From Butyriboletus loyo (taxonomy: Eukaryota; Basidiomycota; Agaricomycetes; Boletales; Boletaceae), in assembly GCA_038093515.1 (NCBI GenBank), contig JBBPSI010000011.1, forward strand, positions 62,001 to 126,000: a stretch of DNA of 64,000 nt, in the 5' to 3' direction. Below the pieces are notes generated by a model, which saw only the letters and a list, made by a program, of their open reading frames with translations, did not search any database and was not told where the DNA came from. A program made the position numbers and the translations under genes. Below are positions 33,763-44,577 of this stretch, one piece after another (position 1 is the stretch's first letter; every line of letters begins with the position of its first letter).

Positions 33763-34088
33763 TCTTGAGGTCAGTGAGGTCGGTGAGCAGTACCTCTGCT
33801 CGACACCGCTGGGCTATTCGGCGATTTCCGAGTACTGTTATAGTTTATCAGCCACATAGATCACATGATATATTCATTACATAATCACATCCATTTCTTC
33901 CCACGCGCCGAGTGGAATTCATATTATTCGCACTGACACTTTCTCATGGAATCGGCCCGTGTGTATTCGGTTGCAGGCCTTGAGTATTCTTGTATCTTGA
34001 CCATATATTAATCATGTCCAAGTCGATTGCCATGTGCAAACCTCAAATCCCTCCAGATCAACTCTCAAGTAGCTGCGTTTGAGTGCAC
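33763..34088. promoter_or_regulatory. Shared upstream region of RPS23 (-) and hydrolase A (+)
   Basis: 326 bases between divergent start codons. AT-rich blocks at 33838-33885 and 33995-34015. No TATA box or canonical ribosomal-protein element that I can name stands out. Confidence 0.35.
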
Positions 34089-35738
34089 ATGTCCATTCAG
34101 TACTACCACCACGGGCGATTCTGTGTCGCGGGAGGAATTATTCCGGATGCTATAACTGCATACTGTACACACGGTGATCCCAAAAACCCCTGCATAGTCT
34201 TCCCCACTTGCTACGGTGGAAAGCTCGACAGTGCGTGGATTATTTTGCATGCATGAACGACACAGGGACGCTTGAATGAGGTAATGGCCTTCTAGGTCAA
34301 GAGTATTTCGTTGGAGAAGGCAAGGTAATGCATATAAGACCTTCCGCCTTCCTTTGCACGCTTATCTGCGACGCAGGTTTTAGACTCGCGGAAGTATTAC
34401 GTTGTTACTTTGGCGCTCTTTTCGAACGGTGAAGTGCGCTGGGATCCCTTGATCTACTTTCTTCGCTGATGTTAGATCGTGGACCAGTCTTCCTCGCCTT
34501 CCAATACCGTGAGCCCCAAATGATTCGTTTTTTTGTGCATGTGCTTAGCAAGTCTATCTAGCCGGCTCCGTACAATGGGCCATACTTTCCAGCAGTATCT
34601 TATGAAGACAACATGTAAGCCAAACATTCATTAAGCCATGAAATGATATTGACTATGTATAGTCGTGCCCAGTATAGTGTGTTGACTCGCAAGCTTGGGA
34701 TCAAGAAGGCCTTCTGCGTCATCGGGTTTTCAATGGGTGGACAACAGGTTCGTCCTTGTGACAGTTGACGATACTCACTCATATTCTTGATAGGCATACT
34801 ATTGGCCAGTCGTGTACCCTGATTTTGTAGAAAGGTCAGTCCCTAGATCCTTCGCAAACATTCATTGTTCTGACTTCCTCTCTCCCGGCAAGATTCGTTG
34901 TTATCTGCGGGTCTGCGCGGACGAGCCCTCACAACAAAGCGTATGCTGCAACCATCTGCCATTATGTCGTATTATAATCATATTTTCAGTTTCATTGAAG
35001 GCCCGAAAGCAGCGTTGACAGCTTCCAAGGACTTTGACGATGGACACTACAAGGCCACGCCCCAACACGGAATCCGTGCCTTCGGCCGCGCGTATAGCGC
35101 ATGGGCGTATGGTCAAGAGGCTCGTATCTTCTCCATTTTTCCGGCTTCTTGCGTGCACTAACCGTCTCAAAGTGGTTCCGCAAGAAGCTTTACTTGTACG
35201 ACGGAACGTGGGTGATTTTTGGAATTGTTACCCTAAATTCACTCATCCATGTCTTCAGATACTCTGATCTTCACGCATTCCTGCGTGAGGAGTGGGAAGG
35301 GGGATTCTTGAAGGGCTGGGATGCGAATGATCTTGTTACTTTGCTGCACACATGGCAAGCCGGCGACGTTTCCACGATCCGTGACAACGGAGACCTTGGA
35401 AAGACTCTCAGCGGAATCAAGGCCAAGGGATTAATCATGCCCTGCAAGACAGATCTCTATTTCCCTGTAAGTCTTTATTAGACACGTGGGGTCCACTCTG
35501 CTGACATCCTATTCTCTCGAACAGCCGGAAGATAGTGAGAACGAGATGCTGTACCTGAAGTATGCGAAGCTCGTTGTCATTCCCTCCGTCTGGGGACACT
35601 TGGGTGACGCTTTCTCTTTTCTCTTTTTTCCCTCTTTCAATTGACGAACGTGTTATCATTGCAGCCGGAGGTGGTTCTAACACCGAGGACGACAAGTTCC
35701 TCCAATCAGAAGTCAAGAAGTTCCTGGAGGAGCTTTAG
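34089..35738 (+). CDS. Homoserine-acetyltransferase-like alpha/beta hydrolase, copy A
   Basis: A many-exon alpha/beta-hydrolase. Start [20 protein letters not shown]; then [57 protein letters not shown] and [17 protein letters not shown]. The nucleophile elbow is GFSMGGQQ (about 34725), the acid lies in KTDLYFPPEDSE (about 35450) and the histidine in VWGHLAGGG. The fold and elbow resemble the MetX/homoserine O-acetyltransferase family, but yeast Met2-type enzymes are longer; many fungal members have no assigned substrate. Copy B at 36596 has the same exon layout, and a broken third copy lies between them, so this is a tandem family. Substrate unknown. Confidence 0.85.
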
Positions 35739-36040
35739 AACTACATCTGCATGTAAATATAGCGACTGAGCTTCAAAGCTTCATCCGCGAGACCAGCGAT
35801 AGGTCTCAACTTATCTACCATCCCATCGGCGTCCCTGATCCCACACTGAGTTATAATTCTCTGGGTATTTAGAACAAGTTGTTAAGCAATGCGGGACCCG
35901 AACCCGGTCATCTTGTCCACGGACCAGAACTGTGGGCAATATGGGTATAGCGCGGGGTATGGGAGGTGTGAGTGGTTATAGGCTTCATTCCGCTTTTGAA
36001 GATATGAACTGTACATAGCAAGGCTTACATAGCAGAACGC
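35739..36040. other. Intergenic region between hydrolase A and the relict copy
   Basis: About 300 bases with no recognisable gene. Around 35890-35910, read on the minus strand, there is a T-arm-like stretch, but the other tRNA arms are missing. Confidence 0.4.
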
Positions 36041-36345
36041 AGCCATCATCACGGCAAGGCCGCGGGCGGTGTCTTACAGGACGCCGTCACGACTTACCAG
36101 GCACCGGAGACCCCTCCAACCTACGCATAGTGCATCCAACTTGCAGCGGCGCAAAGCCCTCTCTAGGAAGTGTGTGGATTGGGTCGGGCACCGGGATAGA
36201 CTAAACCTTTTCTCAGCCCAACTCAGGACGCTCTGGTCGGGGAGAACAAGGTATGGTGAGCGTATCTTTTACTGATCCCGAAATGAAAGGCTCTCATCCA
36301 AGAAAGCACGGCACTGCGATATTCGTATTGTTTTGTAAGGTGAGG
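36041..36345 (+). pseudogene. Relict of a third homoserine-acetyltransferase-like hydrolase
   Basis: Reading 36038 onward gives SHHHGKAAGGVLQDAVTTYQ, which matches the copy B start YYHHGRFSVVGGMLPDAVTA, then reaches a stop. After a frame shift, VHPTCSGAKPSLGS parallels VFPTCYGAKLALGS. After an intron-like gap ending CAG, DALVGENK parallels DYLVGEGK, directly followed by GT as in copy B. A last stretch (about 36298-36345) aligns at DNA level with the TKKHYVVTFALFCNGE exon. Spacing matches copy B within a few bases, so exon-intron order is preserved. Frame shift, stop and the loss of everything after this point make it a non-functional 5' fragment. Confidence 0.75.
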
Positions 36346-36595
36346 TATGTGCCTGATCCCGCGGCTGGGGTGGCTAAAACACGAGTCCTCCGTTCTACTC
36401 CGACTATCCCACTGTATTCTTCTAAATTTATGGCATCAGCCTGCTCGTGATCATCTCCTCGGACCGACTATACAGTTGACCATCTGCCCTGCGAACGGGC
36501 AGATACAAAAACGAAACGAATTGACCGGGTGGACAAGCCCGGGGTTATTTAATGCGTTCTCAGTGCATCTAACCAGCAGTGGTCACCGGCATAAT

Positions 36596-38103
36596 ATGCA
36601 ATCTCAAAGTGCAGTCATCAAATACTACCATCACGGCAGGTTCAGTGTAGTTGGTGGCATGCTTCCAGATGCAGTCACGGCATATCAAACATACGGAGAT
36701 CCTAAGAATCCTTGTATAGTATTCCCAACATGTTATGGGGCCAAATTGGCTCTTGGAAGTAAGTCAAAAGAATGGTGTAAATCCCCAGCGGCGTTATTGA
36801 CGTGTCTGCAGGTCAGGACTACCTTGTTGGCGAAGGCAAGGTGATCTAGCCCTTTCTGCAAGTTCTGGATAATAGTAGCGTGGTATTCACAACCGTACAT
36901 TTCTCTAGGTCCTTGACACCAAGAAACACTACGTTGTTACCTTTGCGCTCTTCTGCAATGGAGAGGTGTGCAGAATGACCAGCGCTTGCTATTTCAAGCT
37001 TATTTTCTAACTTCGAGTCTTCAGTCGTCTTCTCCCTCTAATACCGTACGTGGGCCACGTCGATACGGGACTTCACCGGAGGATCATGATGTATTCCCTT
37101 CTTAGCCGGCACCATACAATGGAGCATATTTCCCGTTTGTCTCTTACGAAGACAACATGTGAATTTTTCCGTGTCCATACTTGTCACCTTGCTTATTTCA
37201 ACTCGTAGTCGCGCCCAGCATGCAGTTCTCACTAAACATCTAGGAGTGTCGAAGGTGTTTTGTGTTGTAGGTTTTTCGATGGGTGGCCAACAAGCGTATC
37301 ACTGGCCCGTGGTGTTCCCCGACTTCGTGGAGAGATTTGTGGCGATATGCACCTCCGCACGAACAAGCCCCCACAATCAATGGTCTCTTGCTTCTCTTTT
37401 TGATCAGTTAGCTTGCTACTGATTGTCACAAAGCTTTCTCGAAGGTCCGAAGGCTGCAATGTTGGCATCCAAAGATTTCGCCGATGGACACTACACGTCC
37501 ACGCCGCACCATGGCATTCGAGCATTTGGGAGGGTTTATTGTGCATGGGCATATGGGCAAACAGTTAGTACACATGAAATTGATAACAAACATCCTAACA
37601 GTGCATTAGTGGTTCAGGGAGAATCAATATCTTATGGGCGGAGAGTAAGTACCCACCATCTCTCTTGACTACCAGATCGCCCAAACCACACTAGGTATCC
37701 TGACCTGAACTCGTTCATCCGAGAGAGGTGGGAAGGGAGATATTTACAATACTGGGATGCCAACGACATGATCGCCCTACTCACTACCTGGCAGAGAGGA
37801 GACATCTCCATCGTTCGCGATGGCGGCGACTACCAGAAAGCGCTGAAGAGTATTAAAGCTAAGGCGCTAATCATGCCTTCGAAGACCGACCTTTACTTCC
37901 CGGTTTGTTGGCATCCCTGCTTGGTTTGTAATCACACTAATGTCCCTTTTTAGCCGGAAGACAGTCAGGTTGAAGTTTCACATCTCAGAGATGCCACATT
38001 ACATGTCATACCCACTGTTTGGGGCCATGTTGCGGGAGGAGGCGCGAATCCCATCGATGTCGAGTTCATTTCAGACAAGATTCATGCATTCTTGAATGCT
38101 TGA
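36596..38103 (+). CDS. Homoserine-acetyltransferase-like alpha/beta hydrolase, copy B
   Basis: Tandem paralogue of the gene at 34089. Start MQSQSAVIKYYHHGRFSVVG, then [60 protein letters not shown], nucleophile elbow [20 protein letters not shown] (about 37275), GPKAAMLASKDFADGHY, WDANDMIALLTTWQRGD. The acid is in KTDLYFPPEDSQ, the histidine in VWGHVAGGG. The catalytic Ser-Asp-His set is intact. Differences from copy A are spread along the length, so the duplication is not recent. Probably cytosolic; no signal peptide. Substrate not assignable from sequence. Confidence 0.85.
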
Positions 38104-38516
38104 GGGGAAGGAAGACCCGTGACACGGCACGACAGCGCTGTATGTAGTACTTGACGAGGCAAGGTGGTGAATGAAATTCATTCTTCACGATGCTCAGCAC
38201 TCAAGCGCTCATCCTTCGAGCCAACTTGAAAATCGGCCAGAACTGAGGATGATGATACTGGCAAACTACGCTTTGCTGCGGTTGCCGCAGAGATGATAAT
38301 GATGGTGGGCCATTCACGCTAATAGCTCAGGTCGATGGTTAAACAAAAAAAAAGTAAGAAAACAGGTAAGAAGTAAGAAGGTAATGATGGAACTGGAAGG
38401 CTTTCAACATAGCTTTCAAGTCACGTGTCCAAAGATCGGCCAGAACTTCTGGGTTCCACGTTACACCACTTCTGCAACTTGCATAACCCTTCGCGCCAGC
38501 TCGTCTTCATTCTAAT
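38104..38516. other. Intergenic region upstream of the TM9 gene
   Basis: 413 bases with an A-rich run at 38342-38352 (AAACAAAAAAAAAG). No conserved frame. It should carry the 3' UTR of hydrolase B and the promoter of the TM9 gene. Confidence 0.5.
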
Positions 38517-41388
38517 ATGAGGCAATGTCATAGTTTCCTGCTGGGTAGTATACTGTTGCTCCCCGTGCTTCGCGCCAGTGCATTCTATTTGCCTGGTGCT
38601 GCACCCCGCAATTTCGAGAAAGGGGAGCAGGTAGATCTCTTTGTCAACGCCCTCACTCCGATGTTGACGGGGAAGGATGAAACAAAGCTAGTACGCTATC
38701 TTGATAGTCTAGATGATGACACATTGACACGACTCTACTCGGCCAGAAATCCCTGATCAATTGTGGGTGCATTTTGAATTTAGCTTATACCAGTCTGTCT
38801 GTTGCTGATGTACACGACAATAAGATGACTACTACAATCCTGCCTTTCATTTTTGCCAGCCTGAAGGTGACCCAAAGGGTCAGCCAGAGTCTTTGGGTTC
38901 CATTCTTTTCGGGGACCGAATATTCAATTCACCATATGACGTGCGTATCACCATACTTTAGCGGGAGTCCCTTAGCTTGAGTACTACTCCTGCGCCAGAT
39001 CAAAATGCTAGAAAACAATGGAACATGCCGCACCCTCTGCACCCAAGAAGTACCACAGCAAGACGCAAAGTTCATAAATGACCGCATACGGGAGGATTAC
39101 GCTTTCAACTGGCTCATAGATGGCTTGCCAGCAGCAGAGATGAAAAAGGACACGAAGACGGGTGACATCTTCTATGACATGGGCTTCAATCTCGGCGACG
39201 ATGACAACGAAACCCCATACTTGAATAACCACTATGATATTGTCTTGAGGTTTGCGCTGGGTGCCTTGCTCACAAAGTCATTCTTATATGATGGTATATA
39301 GGTATCATGAACGGGATACAGGCATGTATCGGGTAGTTGGTGTATTGGTGTGGTCATCAAGGTGAGCAATTGTACGACCTGTTCTCTGCTGTCTCTGAAT
39401 TCGTTCACCCAAGCCGTGGCGGTCCACAGGTGGACACAGACAGACTTGATTGTGACGCTGAAGTCCAGCCTCTTTTGCTTTCCGATACGCAGACCACTAC
39501 CGTCCGGTACACCTATCGAGTCACTTGGGATGTAAGCTCCACATCGATGTTCTGATTTGTAGACTTAAATGTCCCTGTCAGGAATCAGATACCCCATGGG
39601 TATGTGAACAACCGCTTTCAAGCTTGAAGTTAGTTTAACGTCTCTAAGGCTACCCGTTGGGACAATTACCTGCACATTTTCGACCCAAGAATACACTGGT
39701 TCAGCATTGTTAACTCGATCGTGATTGTCATTTTCCTCTGCGTTATGGTAGCCGTTATTCTTGTGCGCACGGTCTCGAGAGACGTGAGCACTCATCTGCT
39801 GAAAAAGAGAATGACTTGACACATCTCATCTGTAGATTTCCCGGTACAACGCCATCGATCTCAGCGTAAGCTTCGTGTTATCTATTCCTTACACTCATTC
39901 ATACGTTCATACTATTGCAGGAGGATGTCCAAGAGGATTGGGGGTGGAAACTCGTACACGGAGAGGTGTTCCGCACGCCGCGTTGGCCAATGCTCCTCGC
40001 TGTCATGGTCGGCAACGGCGCACAACTCTGTGCAATGTGTTCGGTTACCCTTGGTACTTCCTCCAATCCGCCAGCGTTCCGGATGTTAACGTTCTTCTCT
40101 TTAGTTTTTGCGTTGCTAGGCTTCCTCTCCCCATCTAACCGTGGTTCGCTCGCAACTGTAATGATGGTGTGCTGGTCCTTCTTTGGCGGGCAAGTGACTT
40201 TTTTGTCTGCTCCGTCGTATCTATCCTGAAGCAGCGACACTCCTCGTCAGGATCGGCGGTTACTATTCCAGCCGTGTGTATGCCTCTCTTGGGGGTGTGG
40301 ACCGCAGAAAGAATGTGTTTGTGACTGCCACAGTCTTGCCTACGTATGTTCGTGTGTTCTCTTTCCCACCTTGAGCTGAAGTCGGGATGCAGGCTGGTTT
40401 TCATCGTCGTTTTCTTGCTCAATTTTTTACTTCTCGTTGCTGGATCCTCAGGAGCCGTCCCCTTCAGTGCGTGATTTCTAGCACCTGATTTCGTGGTGGT
40501 AACGAATGTTCGATGTAGCAACGATGCTCCTCATCGTCTTGCTGTGGTTTGGAATCTCTGCACCCCTTTCAGCTATCGGTTCCTACATCGGATCACGGCA
40601 AGGGGTGCGTGCTCGTCTGCCCGTGTTTGCATTTGTTCGGTTGGCTTACAAGATGGATGCAGGGTGTTTCGCATCCTGTGAGGGTGAATCAAATCCCTAG
40701 GCAGATCCCCCCTATGCCTCGCTACCTCCATCCCTGGGTATGTCGCACGACAAATAATGTTTGACCACTTGTAAACATCATAATAGGCATCCACAGTGCT
40801 CGCTGGTATTCTACCATTTGGTAGGATTGCTTACTCCCTATAATTCGTTTGCGGCTGAACGTTGAATTTTTGACCTTCCTCCAGGCGCTGCATTTGTCGA
40901 GCTGTACTTTATCATGTCAAGTCTCTTTGCTTCACGGGCATACTATGCATTTGGTTTCTTGGCGCTCACAGCAGGGGTAGTTGCACTGACGACCGGAACA
41001 GTCACGATTCTCTTCACGTACTTCAGTTTGTGTGCTGAAGAATACCGGTGCGCTCCCCAGCTCCTGTATACCAACATTATTATTAATGGCCGTCCCACAG
41101 GTGGCACTGGCGCGCGTTTATGACCGGGGGAGGGAGCGCATTCTGGATTCTCTTTTATGGTCTGTTTTATTGGGCCTCGCGTCTCTCGCTCGATTCTTTT
41201 ACCAGCGTTGCGCTCTATCTGGGATACTTGTTTCTTATTTGTCTATTCGACTTTCTTGTCACAGGTACGTCTTTTCGTAATTCATGATCGCCTTTGTAGC
41301 TCATAGCTCATTGCCCTTAGGAACGATTGGGTTCCTCGCATCCTATTGGGTTGTGCGTAGACTGTATAGCGCAATCCGCGTTGACTAG
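38517..41388 (+). CDS. Transmembrane 9 superfamily (EMP70/nonaspanin) protein
   Basis: Many short exons. A signal peptide (MRQCHSFLLGSILLLPVLRA) is cleaved before FYLPGAAPRNFEKGEQVDLF, the conserved luminal start. The luminal domain has YYNPAFHFCQPEGDPKGQPE, SLGSILFGDRIFNSPYD and WLIDGLPAAEMKKD. Nine membrane helices follow, starting at HWFSIVNSIVIVIFLCVMVA, with EDVQEDWGWKLVHGEVFRTP, LLAVMVGNGAQLCAM, FGGIGGYYSSRVYASLGG and YFIMSSLFASRAYYAFGF as family landmarks. The protein ends SAIRVD. Family members sit in Golgi/endosomes and affect cargo sorting and adhesion. The usual C-terminal K-x-D COPI signal appears here as R-x-D. Confidence 0.92.
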
Positions 41389-41778
41389 CTTGTTAGACAT
41401 TACGCCACCCTGTGTTTACTGAATGGGACAATGACGCCTCCTTTGCTACGGTGTTGGCTGGCCTCTTGGTTCAGGCTTCATCTTCAGTGAGATTCCTCCG
41501 TCGTGGCTGGTTATTGAAGGCAAATAGTCGTATGCAGTCTGATCGAATGCTGGTCGGCGTCATCCGGCGTCCATTTGGCCTGCAAAGATGGTCAACCTTC
41601 CTCCCATGAGGGCCTAGTACTTGACTTGACTTGGACTACTGTCGCACCCGCGAGTTTACTCACTAAACCACGGAGCTTCATTAATGCATCAAGTCTTGTG
41701 ACTCAAATCAAGGACAGGGAATGTGGCCAGTGCGTCAAAACAGACTCCTGGGCCTTGGAAATATGACAAATCCTTGCA
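41389..41778. other. Intergenic region between convergent TM9 and Smr protein B genes
   Basis: 390 bases between two stop codons. A plus-strand open frame of about 65 codons has no recognisable motif. Nothing else seen. Confidence 0.5.
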
Positions 41779-42660
41779 TCACCTGCCACCCAATTGAACT
41801 ATCAGCACACCTGGATTCTTTGGATGTACCTCGACGTGGACCCCATGTCTGGAAGATTGAATCAATGGTCGTTAGAGTGTCTATCACGAACACTCACATC
41901 CGACGCATCTCTTTTTGTATTGCAGGCTTGAGCCGAGAGACGCCTCCGTCAGAATGAGTACCTCGACCTGCCAAAGACGAACCATGACACCAAACTTGAG
42001 CCTGAAGCCTCGAAGCAGAAGAAATACACATACCGACGATTAAACGGACCTCGGAATCACCTCTTCGACGAGCTTCCGTGATAGCTTTCATAGAATAACC
42101 AATGGCTTCTTTCACGTAGAGACCATGAAGGTCAACTTCACCTGCAGCCTTTTTCTGGAAACCATGCAGCAAAGGTGCGGCAATCGTTGATGGTTGTGGC
42201 ACCTTACCTTGTTGTTCTCTGAGAGCATTTTCTTTAGTTGGCCTCAATTTGCCCATGCAGTTATGGATACGAATTTACCTTTGAAAATGGTGGCGCTCGC
42301 TTTGGCGTTGAGCCTTTCCTTCTCCAGTGCGTGGTGTTTACGCAGCTCTGAAAGCGCCTTGGCACGGGCACGGTCACGGCGTTGAAAAGCCTCTTTGCTC
42401 TGTTGGTAATACTGGTCCATCAAGTCGCCTTCTTGTTTGGCCCTGGCCCGAAGGGATGCGTAGGCTTCTAATGGCGTGTAATCTCTCTGGGGAGAGTCGA
42501 TGCTCTGCCCGTGCTGCTGCTCATCGCGTCGGCGAACCGGTGGTTGGGCGGTTTTAGGCGATTGAGAGCGACTTGATGGACGGTCATCTCGATCATCGCC
42601 CGCGAAGAAGGTCTGATATACTGCATAAGCAGCGATGGCACATACGATCAGTTGCAACAT
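41779..42660 (-). CDS. Smr-domain protein B with DUF1771 and N-terminal membrane anchor
   Basis: Five exons on the minus strand: 42660-42279, 42218-42208, 42154-42034, 41967-41898 and 41848-41779, giving 217 residues. Start MLQLIVCAIAAYAVYQTFF is an uncleaved-anchor-like helix, followed by a charged linker. DUF1771 runs from DYTPLEAYASLRARAKQEGD to LNAKASATIFKENN. The Smr domain has AGEVDLHGLYVKEAIGYS, VRLIVGRGTHSDGG and ends NPGVLIVQLGGR. The DLHG and GRGTHS motifs are intact. Exon 2 is an 11-nt microexon, and the following exon is 121 nt, as in the paralogue at 368. Copy A has two extra introns in its N-terminal half. Role unknown; membrane tethering of a nucleic-acid-binding Smr domain is inference. 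Confidence 0.88.
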
Positions 42661-42996
42661 GAAGGAGTTGTAAAAGGCGCTACGAGGCACAGGATGTGCT
42701 ATTGAGTTAGTAACCTCGTGGACACCGACTCACACGGACCATGGCTGTACGAATGAGGCAGTCCATCAGTGCTGAGAACAAAGAGGCGCCTCGCTGAGTC
42801 ACTGCTATTGAAGAGTACTGCAACGGATACAAACATGCGAAACGTGAATGTATATGTAGAACAGTTCGACGAAGAAAGGTGATTGTCCAGGGTCCGAAGT
42901 ACCCATAGATACTGTAAGTTCCGTGAGTAGCAAGTAGGAGTCGTACATGATCAGGTCATCAGATCGTTGATTGCTGCACACAAGTATTCATGGCGG
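42661..42996. other. Intergenic region between Smr protein B and Kre9-like gene A
   Basis: 336 bases. From about 42840 on, the sequence is related to the region after Kre9-like gene B (about 44450 on), so the duplicated unit begins here. No gene is visible. Confidence 0.5.
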
Positions 42997-43450
42997 TCAT
43001 AATGATGGTGCAAGAATAGTAAAGGGCGGACTCCAGTCGCCAGAATCACCCATGACTGAAGAAAGATACGCACGATTATTCGTTGCCTTAGATTGGAGCT
43101 TGTTAGAAAATCGACTTACGCATAATAATCCAATCGGTGGAGGGCTGGGTTTCTACGGGAACGATAACATTGACCTCTCCGGCAGTCAAGAGGAAGTCTT
43201 GTGCGACGAGAGTTATGTTATCCGCATTGGCATGACGCAGATAGAGCATGCCCGCGGGATTCGTGATCTGGGAGGGCTGGGAAGAGGTATTCCAGGTGAC
43301 GGTGTAATTGTCACCGGCGACCCAGACGGTGCTGGAGTTTGGATAGATGATTGGCGGTGTCCACACATCGCGCGTCGCCGGCGTGACAGGGAGGGAAAAG
43401 GCGAGAGAATAGAAAGAGCATATGGAGGCGAGAAAGAAGAAAAAAATCAT
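42997..43450 (-). CDS. Short secreted Kre9/Knh1-like domain protein, copy A
   Basis: Two exons (43450 to about 43095, then about 43055 to 42997). Signal peptide MIFFFFLASICSFYSLAFSL, then a single Ig-like Kre9/Knh1 N-terminal domain: VWTPPIIYPNSSTVWVAGDN, YTVTWNTSSQPSQITNP, MLYLRHANADNITLVAQDF, then GEVNVIVP. After the intron the domain closes with LMGDSGDWSPPFTILAPSL. The family is tied to beta-1,6-glucan and the cell wall; most basidiomycete members continue into a Ser/Thr-rich GPI-anchored stalk, absent here. Two N-glycosylation sequons (NSS, NYT) are visible. Copy B lies in tandem at 44578. Confidence 0.85.
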
Positions 43451-43504
43451 GATGGTCGTGACGAAGAAGGGGGAACGATGAGAAGAAACGGGAGTTAATG
43501 AGAG

Positions 43505-43511
43505 TTTTATA
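43505..43511 (-). promoter_or_regulatory. TATA box (TATAAAA) of Kre9-like gene A
   Basis: On the minus strand CTCTATAAAACTCTC lies 55 bases upstream of the ATG. The same element sits 65 bases upstream of copy B, so it is conserved between the duplicates. Confidence 0.6.
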
Positions 43512-43654
43512 GAGCAGGGAGGACAGTCAAACGGTGAAGTGGGCCCGCATCCAGATGTGACCGGTGAGCGATGAAATTGCGGTCTGAATGTGGCTACCCA
43601 GGGTTTACCCCATGGGCCCTAGCCTACGGCCATGCTAGCTCCAGAGCATCGCCA

Positions 43655-44205
43655 ATGGCGTCCCTCAAACGGAAAAGATCCTTTGAACCATAACCCCGGA
43701 TGGTCAAGAAGACACGATATTTGCGTTGACGAAACCGAGCCGCAGCGGCATAGCTACCCTTACGGCCAATCCAAAACGTGATTGCCTACAGCAAACATGT
43801 TCTGATACTTTCCCTGCTAGCCGCGTCACAGGTGGAAAAGTTGATTGCGTCGACGGGTTCGGACCATTTGTTTAGTTCAAGTCGGGTGAAGATCTAGTCT
43901 CGGACCATCTGTTTTTGGCGCCTGGTTAGACTCGGTGGGAAGTGTTCGCACACACCTAGCCGGGTGCTTGCTAGAACGTCTGGTTCGAGGCTAGTGAAGA
44001 TCGGAGGCGAACTCTGCAGCACAGTAAGCCGGGTTAGGCCCGTAGCTTTACCTGGATGAGGTATAGCACTATTTGTCCAGTAAACCCAGAACTGAGTGAC
44101 ATACCGGCGAAAGTGGTCTAACGTTTTCGATCTAGCTGTAACAAGCACCAACCGCAGGGAACTTGGTGAATTCCTTCACGACGCCATTGTCAAGAGGGGG
44201 ACGGT
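43655..44205 (+). pseudogene. Relict 5' end of a second DBP10 helicase gene, interrupted by inserted DNA
   Basis: ATG at 43655 opens MASLKRKRSFEP and then stops; intact DBP10 opens MVSLKRKRSIDG. About 30 bases are missing, then CCCGGATGGTCAAGAAGACA to GCGTTGAC matches the acidic DDDEDIDIVSALT region. Next comes about 400 nt absent from intact DBP10. Homology resumes at TAACAAGC, with AATTCCTTCACGACGCCATT and GTCAAGAGG near 44168-44198 matching the EFIHDAIVKR codons. Early stops and the insertion exclude function, and no helicase motif is present. It lies divergent to Kre9-like gene A, mirroring the intact arrangement. Confidence 0.75.
43731..44136. other. Unidentified ~400 nt insertion inside the DBP10 relict
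   Basis: The stretch separates two pieces that are adjacent in intact DBP10. It contains two similar segments about 50 bases apart (CGGACCATTTGTTTAG and CGGACCATCTGTTTTTG). I see no coding frame with recognisable domain, no convincing terminal inverted repeats and no clear target-site duplication. It could be a decayed short mobile element or other inserted DNA; it may also contain diverged original sequence. Confidence 0.45.
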
Positions 44206-44577
44206 CACTCTGGTTATCTGCGAAGGACTAATGTAGCGCACAGACAGCTACAGTCAAGTATAACATGGAGTAAAGAGCGAGACGCACGGGACGCGCCGCT
44301 GGGTTAGCATCGTGGCTGAGCAGGAGGCAAGCTGGACGCATGATAAGGTGGTCGAGAAGAAAGAAAAGCTGATATTCAAACTATATACCAGTACAAAGCA
44401 TGCAAAATGATGAAAGCTGTACAAATGCACATGTGAAGAGTCCCGAATGCACATATGTAAAAGAGTTCAACGAAGAGTGATTGTCCAGTATCTCAAGTGT
44501 CCAGAGTCCATGCGTAGCGATATCTTGTACATTATGAGGTCATCAAAATTTTCAATTACTGCGTATATTCATGGCGG
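44206..44577. other. Junction region between duplication units
   Basis: About 370 bases. The last part, from about 44445, matches the sequence downstream of Kre9-like gene A. The first part has no visible gene. Confidence 0.45.

Larger units (their letters stand above)
42840..44205. repeat. Tandem duplication, unit 1 (Kre9-like gene A plus relict DBP10 5' end)
   Basis: Unit 1 of a direct duplication whose partner is about 44445-45420. Matching landmarks are GTGATTGTCCAG (near 42880 and 44479), ATTCATGGCGGTCAT at the gene 3' ends, the whole secreted-protein gene, a TATAAAA box, and CATCGCCAATGG with TCCCTCAAACGGAAAAGATC at the helicase start. The distance between the two divergent ATGs is 205 bases here and 198 in unit 2. 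Divergence is considerable, so the event is old. Boundaries are approximate. Confidence 0.7.

Noticed and set aside
35885..35960. tRNA-like stretch (T-arm CCGGGTTCGGGTCCCG on the minus strand)
   Set aside because: No proper D-arm, anticodon loop of the wrong size and no matching acceptor stem.
38817..38980. Second, separate small gene within the TM9 locus
   Set aside because: In another frame the stretch encodes YYNPAFHFCQPEGDPKGQPE, a conserved TM9 luminal segment, so it is a TM9 exon.
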